Below are positions 1 to 7,225 of a DNA stretch of 40,013 bases, piece after piece. The stretch covers positions 1,614-41,626 of the forward strand of contig NZ_SSHJ01000034.1 in assembly GCF_005925345.1 (NCBI RefSeq). The letters run 5' to 3'. The DNA is from Pedobacter ureilyticus (lineage in GTDB: Bacteria > Bacteroidota > Bacteroidia > Sphingobacteriales > Sphingobacteriaceae). The notes below the pieces were generated by a model. It was given only the letters and a program-made list of their open reading frames with translations, was not told the DNA's origin and ran no database searches. The position numbers and the translations under genes are program-made. Position 1 is the first letter of the stretch, and each line of letters starts with the position of its first letter.

Positions 1-11
1 CCTTGTTAGCC
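1..11 (-). repeat. attC site, truncated by the left edge
   Basis: GTTAGCC at 5-11 is the core at the end of the first cassette. It pairs with GGCTAAC at 821-827 on the other side of the gene. Only four bases of the site itself (CCTT) are inside the window. They match the end of the 6538-6672 site (CCTTGTTATGG), so this may be the same attC type. Confidence 0.6.
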
Positions 12-33
12 GTAGTATTTCTTTCGGTTTATT

Positions 34-789
34 TTAGCAACAGTCCCAATTGAACCACGCTTGGCTAAAATCTTTTTCTTTTAGACTTTTGGGATTAATA
101 AATAAATTTCCAACTCCAGAGTCGCCAAACATAATTTGTTCGTCAGTGTCTATTTGTAAAAGTAGAATTTCGTCTTTTTGGTTGTTGTTATAATCTCTTG
201 GGTCAGACTGTGTAAAAAAAGCATATCCACCTATTTTATGTCCAGTTCCGTCAAGAATGTTGTCCATTTCAGTTTTTTGTTCGTCAGTTAGTTTTTCTTG
301 ATAATCGTAATAGCTGTCTCCGTTAAAGTCCATATCAAATCTAAAATCTTCATATCCTCCGTACTCAATAACTTTTTCGAAAGCCAATTTATGTTCACAA
401 TAAACAGGACTTTCTTCATACAATTTCTCAGTTAAAAACGAAAAATCTGTTTGGTATTCGTTTTCAATAATTGGATGAAAAAGGATTTTGTAATCATCCA
501 TATCATACCATTCCGTTGATGAAATAAAAAACTGTAAAATTCCGTCAGATGGATAATTTTCGAGATGTGGTGTTTCTGCAAAGTTGATTTGTGCCAAAAG
601 TATCATTGGGTTTCCAATTTTGTCCTTTGGATAATCAATTGAGGTTGGCAAATATGGTTTCCCTAAAAACTTACTTTGTGTAAAAGTTAGGTTTTCTTCT
701 TCGCTGATTGGCGTTGCTTTTATTTTTATGCTTTCAATCTTGAAATTTTCAAGTTTGTCTTTAAATTCTTCTAAAAATTTTGGTATCAT
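34..789 (-). CDS. DUF1963 (YwqG-like) family protein
   Basis: This 251-residue cytosolic protein has no signal peptide or membrane segment. The N-terminal third carries the family pattern KFLGKPYLP followed by LLAQINFAE and a GILQFFI strand. The C-terminal third has GHKIGGYAFFTQSDPR, a LLLQIDTDE strand and FGDSGVGNLFI, all typical of DUF1963, whose prototype is Bacillus subtilis YwqG. The biochemical function of the family is unknown. It is often met near polymorphic toxin and immunity genes, so an immunity role is possible but only inferred. The start at 789 lies 31 bases after the cassette core; the stop is 22 bases before the next core. It is the last complete cassette before the left edge. 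Confidence 0.82.
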   Translation of the reverse strand: MIPKFLEEFKDKLENFKIESIKIKATPISEEENLTFTQSKFLGKPYLPTSIDYPKDKIGNPMILLAQINFAETPHLENYPSDGILQFFISSTEWYDMDDYKILFHPIIENEYQTDFSFLTEKLYEESPVYCEHKLAFEKVIEYGGYEDFRFDMDFNGDSYYDYQEKLTDEQKTEMDNILDGTGHKIGGYAFFTQSDPRDYNNNQKDEILLLQIDTDEQIMFGDSGVGNLFINPKSLKEKDFSQAWFNWDCC

Positions 790-820
790 TTGGTTTTATG
801 GTTTTGTCTGTAAATATTAC

Positions 821-953
821 GGCTAACGGTTTGCAGGTTTAAGTTGAGCCTTATTATCTACACAACAGAACCTCTTGCACTAATCTAAGTAAATAACTTC
901 AAAATCTTGTGTTCGCACTTCGCCCGAGGCTTAACTTAAACCTGTTGTTAGGT
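821..953 (-). repeat. attC site, GCAGGTTTAAG type
   Basis: The site is bounded by GGCTAAC (821-827) and GTTAGGT (947-953). The outer arms CAGGTTTAAGTTGAGCC and GGCTTAACTTAAACCTG pair with one mismatch. The spacer next to the left core is about four bases longer than the one next to the right core, as it also is in the 1646-1777 site. It is roughly 85-90% identical by eye to the site at 7093-7225, more than 6 kb away. Confidence 0.75.
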
Positions 954-961
954 GTAGTACA

Positions 962-1621
962 TTAATCTGGTATTTTAATAAAGGCTTGTTGTTTGATAAA
1001 ATCATTTTCGTCAAAATCACCAGTTAAATTATAAGAGGTGATTGATAATCCATATTTCGAATTAAAATAGTCGGTTTTAAAATGTTTTAAATTAATGCTA
1101 GTGTCATCCATAGAAATCTGTACGTCATCAATTTTAAATTTCAATGGTTCTTTGTTTGTTTTCAGAGTTATTTCATTTCCATCTACTGAATAATTAGTAC
1201 AATCGTATTCGCCACCTAAACCAGATGAAAATATTGAATAATATTCTATTTCAATAGTCCAATCTTTCCACTGTATTACTTCTCGCTTAAACGGCTGAGT
1301 TTTCTGAAGTCCTGCGTCTTGAACCAAACATTTAACCGAAATGGTATTTCTATCTTTCCATTTTATCCAAAATGGATAGTTATTCCCGAACCTTAAGAAG
1401 TCTCGCGAGGAATAGTTGCAGTTTTTATTAAATGGAATAATTTGAACAACTGTAAACCCCGAACCAAAAGCCATTGAGCTTTTAATGAAATATCGATATA
1501 AAGTAAATTCCTTATTTGGCGAATTTAGCTTTTCTCTGCTGTTAATTAATGAACTGTCAATGCTGTTGTCACAACCGAGTGTCAATATAATCAACAGAAT
1601 TGGTAGAAGGTTTTTAATCAT
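962..1621 (-). CDS. Cassette-borne lipoprotein of unknown function
   Basis: The 219-residue product begins with a hydrophobic signal peptide ending in a lipobox, LTLGC, with the lipidated Cys at about residue 17. It should be an envelope lipoprotein. The mature part is a mixed, probably beta-rich domain with a segment SPNKEFTLYRYF followed by WIKWKDRNTISVKC. That weakly recalls DUF5412-type proteins, but I would not assign the family. The stop at 962 lies 8 bases from the cassette core and the start lies 24 bases after the other core, so the gene fills its cassette. It is one of three lipoproteins in the array. Confidence 0.75.
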   Translation of the reverse strand: MIKNLLPILLIILTLGCDNSIDSSLINSREKLNSPNKEFTLYRYFIKSSMAFGSGFTVVQIIPFNKNCNYSSRDFLRFGNNYPFWIKWKDRNTISVKCLVQDAGLQKTQPFKREVIQWKDWTIEIEYYSIFSSGLGGEYDCTNYSVDGNEITLKTNKEPLKFKIDDVQISMDDTSINLKHFKTDYFNSKYGLSITSYNLTGDFDENDFIKQQAFIKIPD

Positions 1622-1645
1622 AGGGTTTGTATTCGGTTGTATTAC

Positions 1646-1777
1646 ACCTAACGGTTTGCAGCTACCCGAAGGGCGGGATTTTCACCGCAAAATTTTATTT
1701 GAAAAACTAAATTTTGATTAATGACAAAACTGTCTTTGGAACACGAAACCCCGCCTTTTGGGTAGGTGCTGTTATAA
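1646..1777 (-). repeat. attC site, GCAGCTACCC type
   Basis: Bounded by ACCTAAC (1646-1652) and GTTATAA (1771-1777). The arms CTACCCGAAGGGCGGG and CCCCGCCTTTTGGGTAG pair along most of their length. The same type recurs at 3641-3772 and 4360-4491. In the 3641 copy both arms change together (GGTGG with CCACC instead of GGCGGG with CCCGCC), so the fold is conserved rather than the sequence. Confidence 0.77.
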
Positions 1778-1796
1778 GCCGTTTTTCTCATTCGTG

Positions 1797-2555
1797 TTAG
1801 GTATAAATTCTCCGTAAGTGCTGCTTGTGATTTTTTTTTTCACTTGTCATTTTCCCTTTGTCAAAATATTGCTCGTATATGTCATAACCACCAGCCCCAT
1901 ATTTTCTTATTGCTTTTCCATTTCCGTCTTTAAGAATTTGTTCCCCAGTTTCAGTCCAAAAGTTGTTTATAAAATATTCTCCATTAATGTATTCACCTTC
2001 TTCGGCTATTTGTCCGTTTTCATACCACTCTCTTACTTTTCCAATTGGTTGACCTTTCAAGTAAAAATATTCGTAAATAAGATTTCCATTTTCAGAAAAT
2101 ACTTTTCCAATACCATCCTTGAAACCTTCTTTGTATTCTCTTTCAATGTTAAGTTGTCCGCTTTCATAAAACTCTTGTAAAGTTCCATTCTTCAGCTTAT
2201 TTGTCCAGAATGAAATATGCTGAATGTTGCCATTGTCAAAATAAGTCGTGAGTTTTCCTTCTCCGTCAACTATAAGTGGAATGCCGTCTTCGTTCCAATA
2301 GTTTATAATTTCAAGATTGTCAGCGTCAAGCGAAAACCAATTACCTTGCGAGGAAATGGCTTCATATTTTATTTGTCCGCTGTCATAATATTCAGTCCAA
2401 ATGCCAATTGGTTTTCCAATGGCGTCATACTGTCCTTTAGAAAATAATTTTCCGTTTTCGTGATAAAAAGTCCAATTGCCAACCTGAACTTCTCCATTTA
2501 CGAAGCCTTCGCATTCAAGTTGTCCGTTTGGATAATGTGTCTTTGTTGGTGTCAT
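1797..2555 (-). CDS. MORN-repeat protein, YwqK antitoxin-like
   Basis: The 252-residue soluble protein is built from repeats of about 20-25 residues with the pattern YxNGQLxxEGxxxxGxxxGxWxxYxENG. Clear units start near residues 8, 31, 52, 123, 146, 169 and 200. This is the MORN_2 pattern of the YwqK family, named for B. subtilis YwqK, the antitoxin of the deaminase toxin YwqJ. Many MORN_2 proteins are not antitoxins, so the label is a family label. No toxin gene lies in the same cassette. The start is 9 bases from the cassette core, a very short leader, and the stop is 19 bases from the next core. Confidence 0.8.
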   Translation of the reverse strand: MTPTKTHYPNGQLECEGFVNGEVQVGNWTFYHENGKLFSKGQYDAIGKPIGIWTEYYDSGQIKYEAISSQGNWFSLDADNLEIINYWNEDGIPLIVDGEGKLTTYFDNGNIQHISFWTNKLKNGTLQEFYESGQLNIEREYKEGFKDGIGKVFSENGNLIYEYFYLKGQPIGKVREWYENGQIAEEGEYINGEYFINNFWTETGEQILKDGNGKAIRKYGAGGYDIYEQYFDKGKMTSEKKNHKQHLRRIYT

Positions 2556-2564
2556 TAAAATGGC

Positions 2565-2718
2565 TTATAACGTTACGTGTGGCGGCTTGGCGATGTTTTT
2601 TGTGAGGGGGATTTTAAGCACAAAAGTTCAATAGAAGCACTTCCGTTCATTCTTGCACTAATGTTGAATAAAGCACTGTCGCCCCCGAACAAAAAATATA
2701 GCCAAACCGCTGTTAGCT
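2565..2718 (-). repeat. attC site, GGCTTGGCGATG type
   Basis: Bounded by TTATAAC (2565-2571) and GTTAGCT (2712-2718). The outer arm GGCGGCTTGGC pairs with GCCAAACCGC. The interior holds AGCACAAAAGTTCAATAGAA, nearly shared with the 5124-5255 and 6538-6672 sites. At 154 bp it is the longest of the set. Confidence 0.72.
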
Positions 2719-2754
2719 GCCGTTTTTCTTCTTTGTCGTGGGGGATAAGCGAGG

Positions 2755-3192
2755 TCATTTTCCGTATTTGTCTTTAAGTTCAAGTTTCTTTATTCGTGAG
2801 TTAATTGCTCCTATGTTTCGTCCAAATATTTCTGCAAGTTCTTTCGCTTTTTTACCTTCACAAAATAACAATTCAAGTTTATTGTCATCTTCTTCTGTCC
2901 AAGGTAAATATGCCTGCTTATGTGTTTCTCTGATTTTTTCTACCGAATATGTTTTGCCATCTTTGGGTTCTTTAAGTTCTTTGAACTTTTTCAGCGACTT
3001 TTTTAATGCTTCAAAAAAGTCTTTCAAGTCTTCGTCAAAAATCATAAGTCTATGATGTTCGTATCCACTTTCAGTTTTTTTACTTTCTGAAACTTTCAGA
3101 TACAAATCGCCTTTCTCACTTTTCTTGATGTCAAAAAAGTAAGTTCTGTTGCCTTTTGTTAGCTTGTTTGTGTATATCTCTCCTGTGTCCAT
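2755..3192 (-). CDS. PUR-domain (DUF3276-like) protein with C-terminal HTH
   Basis: The 145-residue protein has two parts. Residues about 1-75 match the PUR-alpha-like nucleic-acid-binding domain common in Bacteroidota (DUF3276): GNRTYFFDIKKS, then YLKVSESKK, then the helix IFDEDLKDFFEALKKSL. Residues about 95-140 form a Myb/HTH-like unit: PWTEEDDNKLELLFCEGKKA, then LAEIFGRNIGAINSRIKKL. Both parts are expected to bind nucleic acid, so a regulator or DNA/RNA-binding role is likely. It is the second gene of a two-gene cassette. Its ATG follows the stop of the upstream membrane-protein gene after one base, so translation is probably coupled. The target is unknown. Confidence 0.78.
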   Translation of the reverse strand: MDTGEIYTNKLTKGNRTYFFDIKKSEKGDLYLKVSESKKTESGYEHHRLMIFDEDLKDFFEALKKSLKKFKELKEPKDGKTYSVEKIRETHKQAYLPWTEEDDNKLELLFCEGKKAKELAEIFGRNIGAINSRIKKLELKDKYGK

Positions 3193-3193
3193 T

Positions 3194-3592
3194 CTACTTT
3201 TTTAAATGCGAAAATTCAAAGATATACATAATAACTATCATAGTCGGAATTAGAAAAGGAAGTCCGAATGAAAACCAATAACCAAAGTTGAAAAGAAGTT
3301 TTCTAAATTGTTCGCTGTTGTCTTTGTTAAACATATTGTCGGCTATATGTCCAAGATTGTAAAACAAGTTTGCAATGAGCATCATAAATAAGTAGCCAAT
3401 ACCTTGAAAGGCTATTGTGAAAAGTGTTATTTCAAATTCACTGTCATAAGGCATAATTAAAATTTCGCCTAATACAGCATAAAGAATAAATGCAGTTATT
3501 CCTGCAATAACTAGTCCTTTGTTGTATTTAAGTCGTCTACTTGACCACCATTGTTTGCTTGTCTGCTGAATATTTTCGTCTAAAATTTCCAT
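3194..3592 (-). CDS. Small integral membrane protein, first gene of a two-gene cassette
   Basis: The 132-residue protein has a charged N-terminal tail of about 26 residues and three strongly hydrophobic segments at roughly 27-47, 55-80 and 104-126. There is no signal peptide cleavage motif and no family I recognise. It precedes the PUR/HTH gene with one base between them inside a single cassette flanked by GTTAGCTGCC and its complement. The two therefore move as one unit. A membrane partner or sensor for the DNA-binding protein is a reasonable inference, not shown by the sequence. Confidence 0.7.
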   Translation of the reverse strand: MEILDENIQQTSKQWWSSRRLKYNKGLVIAGITAFILYAVLGEILIMPYDSEFEITLFTIAFQGIGYLFMMLIANLFYNLGHIADNMFNKDNSEQFRKLLFNFGYWFSFGLPFLIPTMIVIMYIFEFSHLKK

Positions 3593-3640
3593 TTGTTAAT
3601 GTGTCGTTTTGTTGTCGGTTGTGGGGTGTCCTAAAATGGC

Positions 3641-3772
3641 AGCTAACGTTTTGCAGCTACCCGAAGGTGGCGATTTCGGAGCACTTCACTGTCAACCAAG
3701 CACAAACTTTGATAGATGCACAAAGCTTGATTTAACCACTGAACCACCACTTTTGGGTAGGTGCTGTTATGG
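3641..3772 (-). repeat. attC site, GCAGCTACCC type
   Basis: Bounded by AGCTAAC (3641-3647) and GTTATGG (3766-3772). Arms CTACCCGAAGGTGGCG and ACCACCACTTTTGGGTAG pair. Compared with the sites at 1646 and 4360 the inner stem has changed on both sides, a compensatory change supporting a folded single-strand form. Confidence 0.77.
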
Positions 3773-3782
3773 GTAGTTATTC

Positions 3783-4325
3783 TCATTCGTTAAAAAGTCT
3801 TTTCAAGTTATTTTCATATTGTCCACCAGCGTCTATTCGTGTTATGTCGTCAAGTCCAAGCAGGATAAATTTTCTATCTAATGAAGATTTTGTTCCAAAT
3901 TCCTGGATTACAATTGAACTGTCGTCCATTTCGTGAATTTGTCCAATGAAGCAAACACTTTTGTCAATGTCTTGTATGTGAACTGTCAAATGGTTATAAG
4001 TCTTATTAACGCTTTGCAAAATAGTCTGTGTTGAAGTCAAGTCAATATTGATTTTTTCTTTTTGTCGCTTTGAAGTGTCAATGAGTTTAGAAACACTTTC
4101 TATGTCATTCCCAGACCATCTAATTCTTGTTATATTATGTCGCAAGAAAATTGTCAATCCGTCATAATTACATTCATCGTCAAACTTTTCAATAAGCAAA
4201 TAGTCGTCATTATAGTCAACTACAAACCCATAGTCTGATTCGTCATAATTGTCGGTGTAGAAGTCAGCTAAAATTTGTTCATTTTTCAGCTTGTCTAAAT
4301 ATTTTGTCTTTAACTCCATTGTCAT
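3783..4325 (-). CDS. Cassette-borne protein with an internal duplication, function unknown
   Basis: The 180-residue soluble protein appears to consist of two related halves. The first (about 18-80) runs DYGFVVDYNDDYLLIEKFD to HNITRIRWSGNDIESVSKL. The second (about 113-176) runs CFIGQIHEMDDSSIVIQEFG to DDITRIDAGGQYENNLKRL. Both share a short strand, a D-D turn, a (L/I)(L/V)I(E/Q)(K/E)F strand and a closing DITRI or NITRI strand before a helix. That order resembles a small beta-barrel (Sm-like), but this is a guess from strand pattern. I do not recognise the family. The two possible starts, residue 1 and residue 3, are both Met; the upstream one is kept. Confidence 0.7.
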   Translation of the reverse strand: MTMELKTKYLDKLKNEQILADFYTDNYDESDYGFVVDYNDDYLLIEKFDDECNYDGLTIFLRHNITRIRWSGNDIESVSKLIDTSKRQKEKINIDLTSTQTILQSVNKTYNHLTVHIQDIDKSVCFIGQIHEMDDSSIVIQEFGTKSSLDRKFILLGLDDITRIDAGGQYENNLKRLFNE

Positions 4326-4359
4326 TTTTTATTTGTCGGTTTTGGTCGGTTATAATTAC

Positions 4360-4491
4360 CCATAACGTTTTGCAGCTACCCGAAGGGCGGGATTTTTACT
4401 ACTAAACTTCATTCGGAGAACTGAACTTTCGGCTACCACAAAACTGTCTGCGAAGCACGAAACCTCGCCTTTTGGGTAGGTGCTGTTATGC
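4360..4491 (-). repeat. attC site, GCAGCTACCC type
   Basis: Bounded by CCATAAC (4360-4366) and GTTATGC (4485-4491). Arms CTACCCGAAGGGCGGG and CCTCGCCTTTTGGGTAG pair. Its outer bases are close to those of the 1646-1777 site; the middle loop is different. Confidence 0.77.
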
Positions 4492-4507
4492 GGTCGTTTT
4501 TCTTTTT

Positions 4508-5089
4508 CTACCATTGGTCAAACGTCATAAAGTCCAAGTCTTTTTCTTTTAATGTCTTTTCGTATTCTTTGATTTCTTTGAAAGCTTCGTCAACAATGTT
4601 TTTATTGTCATACCAAATGTCGTCAGCAGGATAAGTGCAAACACCATTAGTCAATTCCGTTAATATTGCACTCGTCAAAGAAGCAAAGCGAAGATCAAAA
4701 CTGTCGCCTGTGTGCCAAACAAAAGTCACTACTTTTTTGCAGTCCTTTAAGCGTTTTTCTATGTCTTCACTTGCGAATGGAATGTCGGGTTGTTTTTTAC
4801 CAAGAAGTTTGTCAATGAAACCAAGTTTAGGTTTCAAATTTTCCTTTGCTGTCTGTAAGTCAAAGTCGTCAATGTAAAGTTCAAAACCACTTTTAAGTTC
4901 TTTGTCTTTTAAGATGTCGAGATGTGGATTTGTCAACCTAAATTTAAAAGGCAAAAAACCTGTCTGGTCAGAAAATGAAAATTCAGGATGAACTTCAACA
5001 ACCATTTCATAGTCGTTAAGTCGTTTTACAATTTTCGGAATTAGGTCGTCCGAAAGTTGTCTGCAATATACGTTGATGTCTAAGCTCAT
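4508..5089 (-). CDS. Cassette-borne hypothetical protein
   Basis: The 193-residue product is soluble, acidic and Lys-rich, with no signal peptide. It starts MSLDINVYCRQL, has an aromatic FSFSDQTGFLPFKFRL stretch around residue 37, and a hydrophobic core near FVWHTGDSFDLRFASLTSAI at about 124-143. The rest is helical, ending KDLDFMTFDQW. I do not recognise a family, and immunity-like or small stand-alone adaptor functions cannot be told apart. The start lies 34 bases from one core and the stop 16 bases from the other, so it occupies the whole cassette. Confidence 0.68.
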   Translation of the reverse strand: MSLDINVYCRQLSDDLIPKIVKRLNDYEMVVEVHPEFSFSDQTGFLPFKFRLTNPHLDILKDKELKSGFELYIDDFDLQTAKENLKPKLGFIDKLLGKKQPDIPFASEDIEKRLKDCKKVVTFVWHTGDSFDLRFASLTSAILTELTNGVCTYPADDIWYDNKNIVDEAFKEIKEYEKTLKEKDLDFMTFDQW

Positions 5090-5123
5090 ATTTTTGTTTG
5101 TTGGCGTGTCGTTTTAAAATGCC

Positions 5124-5255
5124 GCATAACGTTTTTCGGCTTGGCGATGTGGCGGATTTTTAGCACAAAAGTTCAATAGAATTACTGCTGTTGAACCTTG
5201 CACAAAGGTATCATAGAAGCACTTCAGCCGCCATATTGCCAAACCGATGTTACCT
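5124..5255 (-). repeat. attC site, GGCTTGGCGATG type
   Basis: Bounded by GCATAAC (5124-5130) and GTTACCT (5249-5255). The arms CGGCTTGGCGATGTGGCGG and CCGCCATATTGCCAAACCG pair almost throughout. The central part repeats TTTTTAGCACAAAAGTTCAA from the same family. Confidence 0.75.
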
Positions 5256-5265
5256 GCTGTATTTT

Positions 5266-5721
5266 TCATTTTGTCAGTTTAATTAAATTCTCAATTTTCT
5301 CTTCTTCAATGTCAAAATTAAGTGTTTCTGTCTTGTGAATTGGGCTGTCATATCCATAAATTATCGTTTTGTCAAATGAACGAATATCAAGAACTCTAAA
5401 CGTCTTTTTGAATATTTTCAATTCCATATTCCTTGTGTCTAAAACACCGATTTGTTGAACTGTTCCATTTAAAAGCTTTCGTGTCCAAATTGGTATTGCT
5501 AATAATTGTCCGCCTGTTTCCCAAGCTGGTGGTCCACCACACCAATCGCGTATTTTTGTTTTTTTCTTGTCCGAAGTCTCTAAAAAACATTGTCCACCGA
5601 TTGGAGCTCCCATTGCAATTTCATTTAGGTCGTAATACACAACCCTATGATAATTGTCTGTCGAAACAAGTGCCTTGTCAGTGTTGTGAAAGTCCCAAGG
5701 ATTTGGATAAGTGTCTGTCAT
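5266..5721 (-). CDS. Cassette-borne hypothetical protein, start corrected
   Basis: The open frame extends upstream to 5790, but those extra 23 codons run through the attC site at 5745-5875. The Met at 5721 (MTDTYPNPWDF) is the likely start, giving 151 residues and a 23-base leader after the core. The soluble product has a DWCGGPPAWETGGQLLAIPIW block and repeating strands (IGVLDTRNMELKIF, VLDIRSFDKTIIYGYDSP). These look like a partial WD40-type or beta-propeller-like sheet. I do not recognise a named family. No membrane or secretion signal is seen. Confidence 0.7.
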   Translation of the reverse strand: MTDTYPNPWDFHNTDKALVSTDNYHRVVYYDLNEIAMGAPIGGQCFLETSDKKKTKIRDWCGGPPAWETGGQLLAIPIWTRKLLNGTVQQIGVLDTRNMELKIFKKTFRVLDIRSFDKTIIYGYDSPIHKTETLNFDIEEEKIENLIKLTK

Positions 5722-5744
5722 TTGCGTTGTCGTCTTAATATAGC

Positions 5745-5875
5745 AGGTAACGTTCCCGGGCTTTGCGTTCGGGCGGGTTTCGGAGCACAAAGTTTCAATT
5801 TAGTAATTAATTTCATTAGCAGCGTAAACTCCAAGTTTGCACGTCAGCCCGCCTGACGCAAAACCCGTGTTAGCA
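5745..5875 (-). repeat. attC site, GGGCTTTGCG type
   Basis: Bounded by AGGTAAC (5745-5751) and GTTAGCA (5869-5875). Arms CGGGCTTTGCGTTCGGGCGGG and CCCGCCTGACGCAAAACCCG pair. It is the only site with this outer arm in the window. The right core also supplies the stop codon of the next gene. Confidence 0.75.
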
Positions 5876-6517
5876 GGCGTATTGTCGCACGGTTTCTATT
5901 ACGGTCAACTGTTTTTCTAAATTGTCGGTTTTAATTTCTTTGTCCCAATAAGGCTTGTTCTTTATAAATTCTGCCCAGTTGTTAATGTGTCTGTCAAAGT
6001 GATTTGTTGAGTTTATTTTGTCGAGATACAGAATTGCTTCCATTGCGTCCCTTTGGTCAAACCACAAGTCAGGTTTGGTAAGATAATAGTCAAGATACAA
6101 GTTTAAGTAATCAACACACTTTGGTAAATTAAATGAAGCAAATACCTTGCAGTAAACGCCACCAGCATAACACACTTCGCTCTTCAATAAATGTGTTCCA
6201 ATAATGTCAACGAATTGTGTTTGGTTTGTGATTGCTGAAAAAAATGCTCCCGTCTGTCGTGTCCGCCAGTTAAAGTCGCCAAGATTTTTTTCAATAATGT
6301 CTGTTGTAATTTCTTTTTTAACAGAAGTCAATTTATTAATCCATTCATTGTCTGATTGCCCAATGTTCATATAAAATGGAATTACCCATTTGTCAATGAA
6401 GTCTTGCGTTAACTCAAAGTCATTCTTAAACGGCTTTAGGTCGTCAAATGGTGCCGTGTGTCGAACTGTCGCACCCGCTACGTGTAATTTTATTGCTTCG
6501 ATTTCTTTGTCGTCCAT
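5870..6517 (-). CDS. DUF6000-like family protein
   Basis: The 215-residue soluble protein carries a block WRTRQTGAFFSAIT near residue 85, then DIIGTHLLKSEVCYAGGVYC, then a Leu-rich YLNLYLDYYLTKPDLWFDQ and AMEAILYLDKINSTN. This order resembles DUF6000, a family of unknown function with HEAT-like helices. The assignment is from memory of the pattern. The TAA stop (5870-5872) overlaps the attC core GTTAGCA, so the last codon is provided by the recombination site. The start is 20 bases from the upstream core. Confidence 0.72.
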   Translation of the reverse strand: MDDKEIEAIKLHVAGATVRHTAPFDDLKPFKNDFELTQDFIDKWVIPFYMNIGQSDNEWINKLTSVKKEITTDIIEKNLGDFNWRTRQTGAFFSAITNQTQFVDIIGTHLLKSEVCYAGGVYCKVFASFNLPKCVDYLNLYLDYYLTKPDLWFDQRDAMEAILYLDKINSTNHFDRHINNWAEFIKNKPYWDKEIKTDNLEKQLTVIETVRQYAC

Positions 6518-6537
6518 TTGTCGTTTTTTAATATGCC

Positions 6538-6672
6538 TGCTAACGGTTCGGGTATTGCCGAAGGCGGGGATTTTTAGTACAAAAGTTCAATCGAAGAACG
6601 AATAATGTTGAACCTTGCACAATTGTCCAATCGAAGCCGTTCAGACCCGCTTTTGGCAATACCTTGTTATGG
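6538..6672 (-). repeat. attC site, GGTATTGCCG type
   Basis: Bounded by TGCTAAC (6538-6544) and GTTATGG (6666-6672). Arms CGGGTATTGCCGAAGGCGGG and CCGCTTTTGGCAATACC pair. The interior TTTTTAGTACAAAAGTTCAA resembles the 2565 and 5124 sites, so hairpin arms and interior segments have been shuffled or have diverged separately. Confidence 0.75.
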
Positions 6673-6685
6673 GCTGCCTTTCTTG

Positions 6686-7072
6686 TCATTTTATGCTAAT
6701 GTTGTATGGAGTTTTCGGTCCTCCAAATGTTTTCTTATCAAAGAGTTTTTTAATTGCCTCAAGATTGTCTGCAGTAATAGTGTCTCCGTTTTTAATTATT
6801 TTAATTTCTTCAAAAGGGATGTCATTGTCAATTTCTGCTATTGCCGAACCAACTTTTATTTGTTCGTTTGGAGCTAATTGGTATATGTCAAATCCGTCCG
6901 CAGTTGTTTCTGTTTTTTGTTTCTCGGTTCTAAAGCTTATTGTCTCTTTAACTAATATTTTGGTGGTGTCCCTGGTCTCATTAGTAACAGTTATTGAATA
7001 GTAAGGGTCACAACTTGTCAGTAAAATTGTTAAAAATCCAAATGTCAATGTTATTACTATCTTTTTCTCCAT
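6686..7072 (-). CDS. Cassette-borne lipoprotein of unknown function, start corrected
   Basis: The frame is open to 7135, but those codons cross the attC site; the Met at 7072 (MEKKIVITL) starts a proper signal peptide ending in the lipobox LLTSC with Cys at about residue 21. The 128-residue product is then an envelope lipoprotein. The mature part begins DPYYSITVTNETRDTTKI, a likely beta-sandwich strand pair, and contains IYQLAPNEQIKVG and KNGDTITADNLEAI. No family is recognised. Its leader after the core is 20 bases and the stop lies 13 bases from the next core. Confidence 0.72.
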   Translation of the reverse strand: MEKKIVITLTFGFLTILLTSCDPYYSITVTNETRDTTKILVKETISFRTEKQKTETTADGFDIYQLAPNEQIKVGSAIAEIDNDIPFEEIKIIKNGDTITADNLEAIKKLFDKKTFGGPKTPYNISIK

Positions 7073-7092
7073 TGTTTGTCTTTTAAGGTTGC

Positions 7093-7225
7093 CCATAACG
7101 GTTTGCAGGTTTAAGTTGAGCCTAATTACTTGCACAACAGAACCTCTTGCACTAATCTAAATAAATTACTTCAAATTTTCGTGGTCTTACTTCGCCCAAG
7201 GCTTAATATAAACCTGTTGTTATAG
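7093..7225 (-). repeat. attC site, GCAGGTTTAAG type
   Basis: Bounded by CCATAAC (7093-7099) and GTTATAG (7219-7225). It has the same arms and interior as the 821-953 site with scattered substitutions. Some changes fall in the right arm (TAATATAAACCTG) and weaken pairing there. Confidence 0.75.

Noticed and set aside
1485..7001. Plus-strand ORFs inside the array (1485-1721, 1818-2180, 2738-3055, 6615-7001).
   Set aside because: They overlap better-supported minus-strand genes or run through attC sites, and show no family features.
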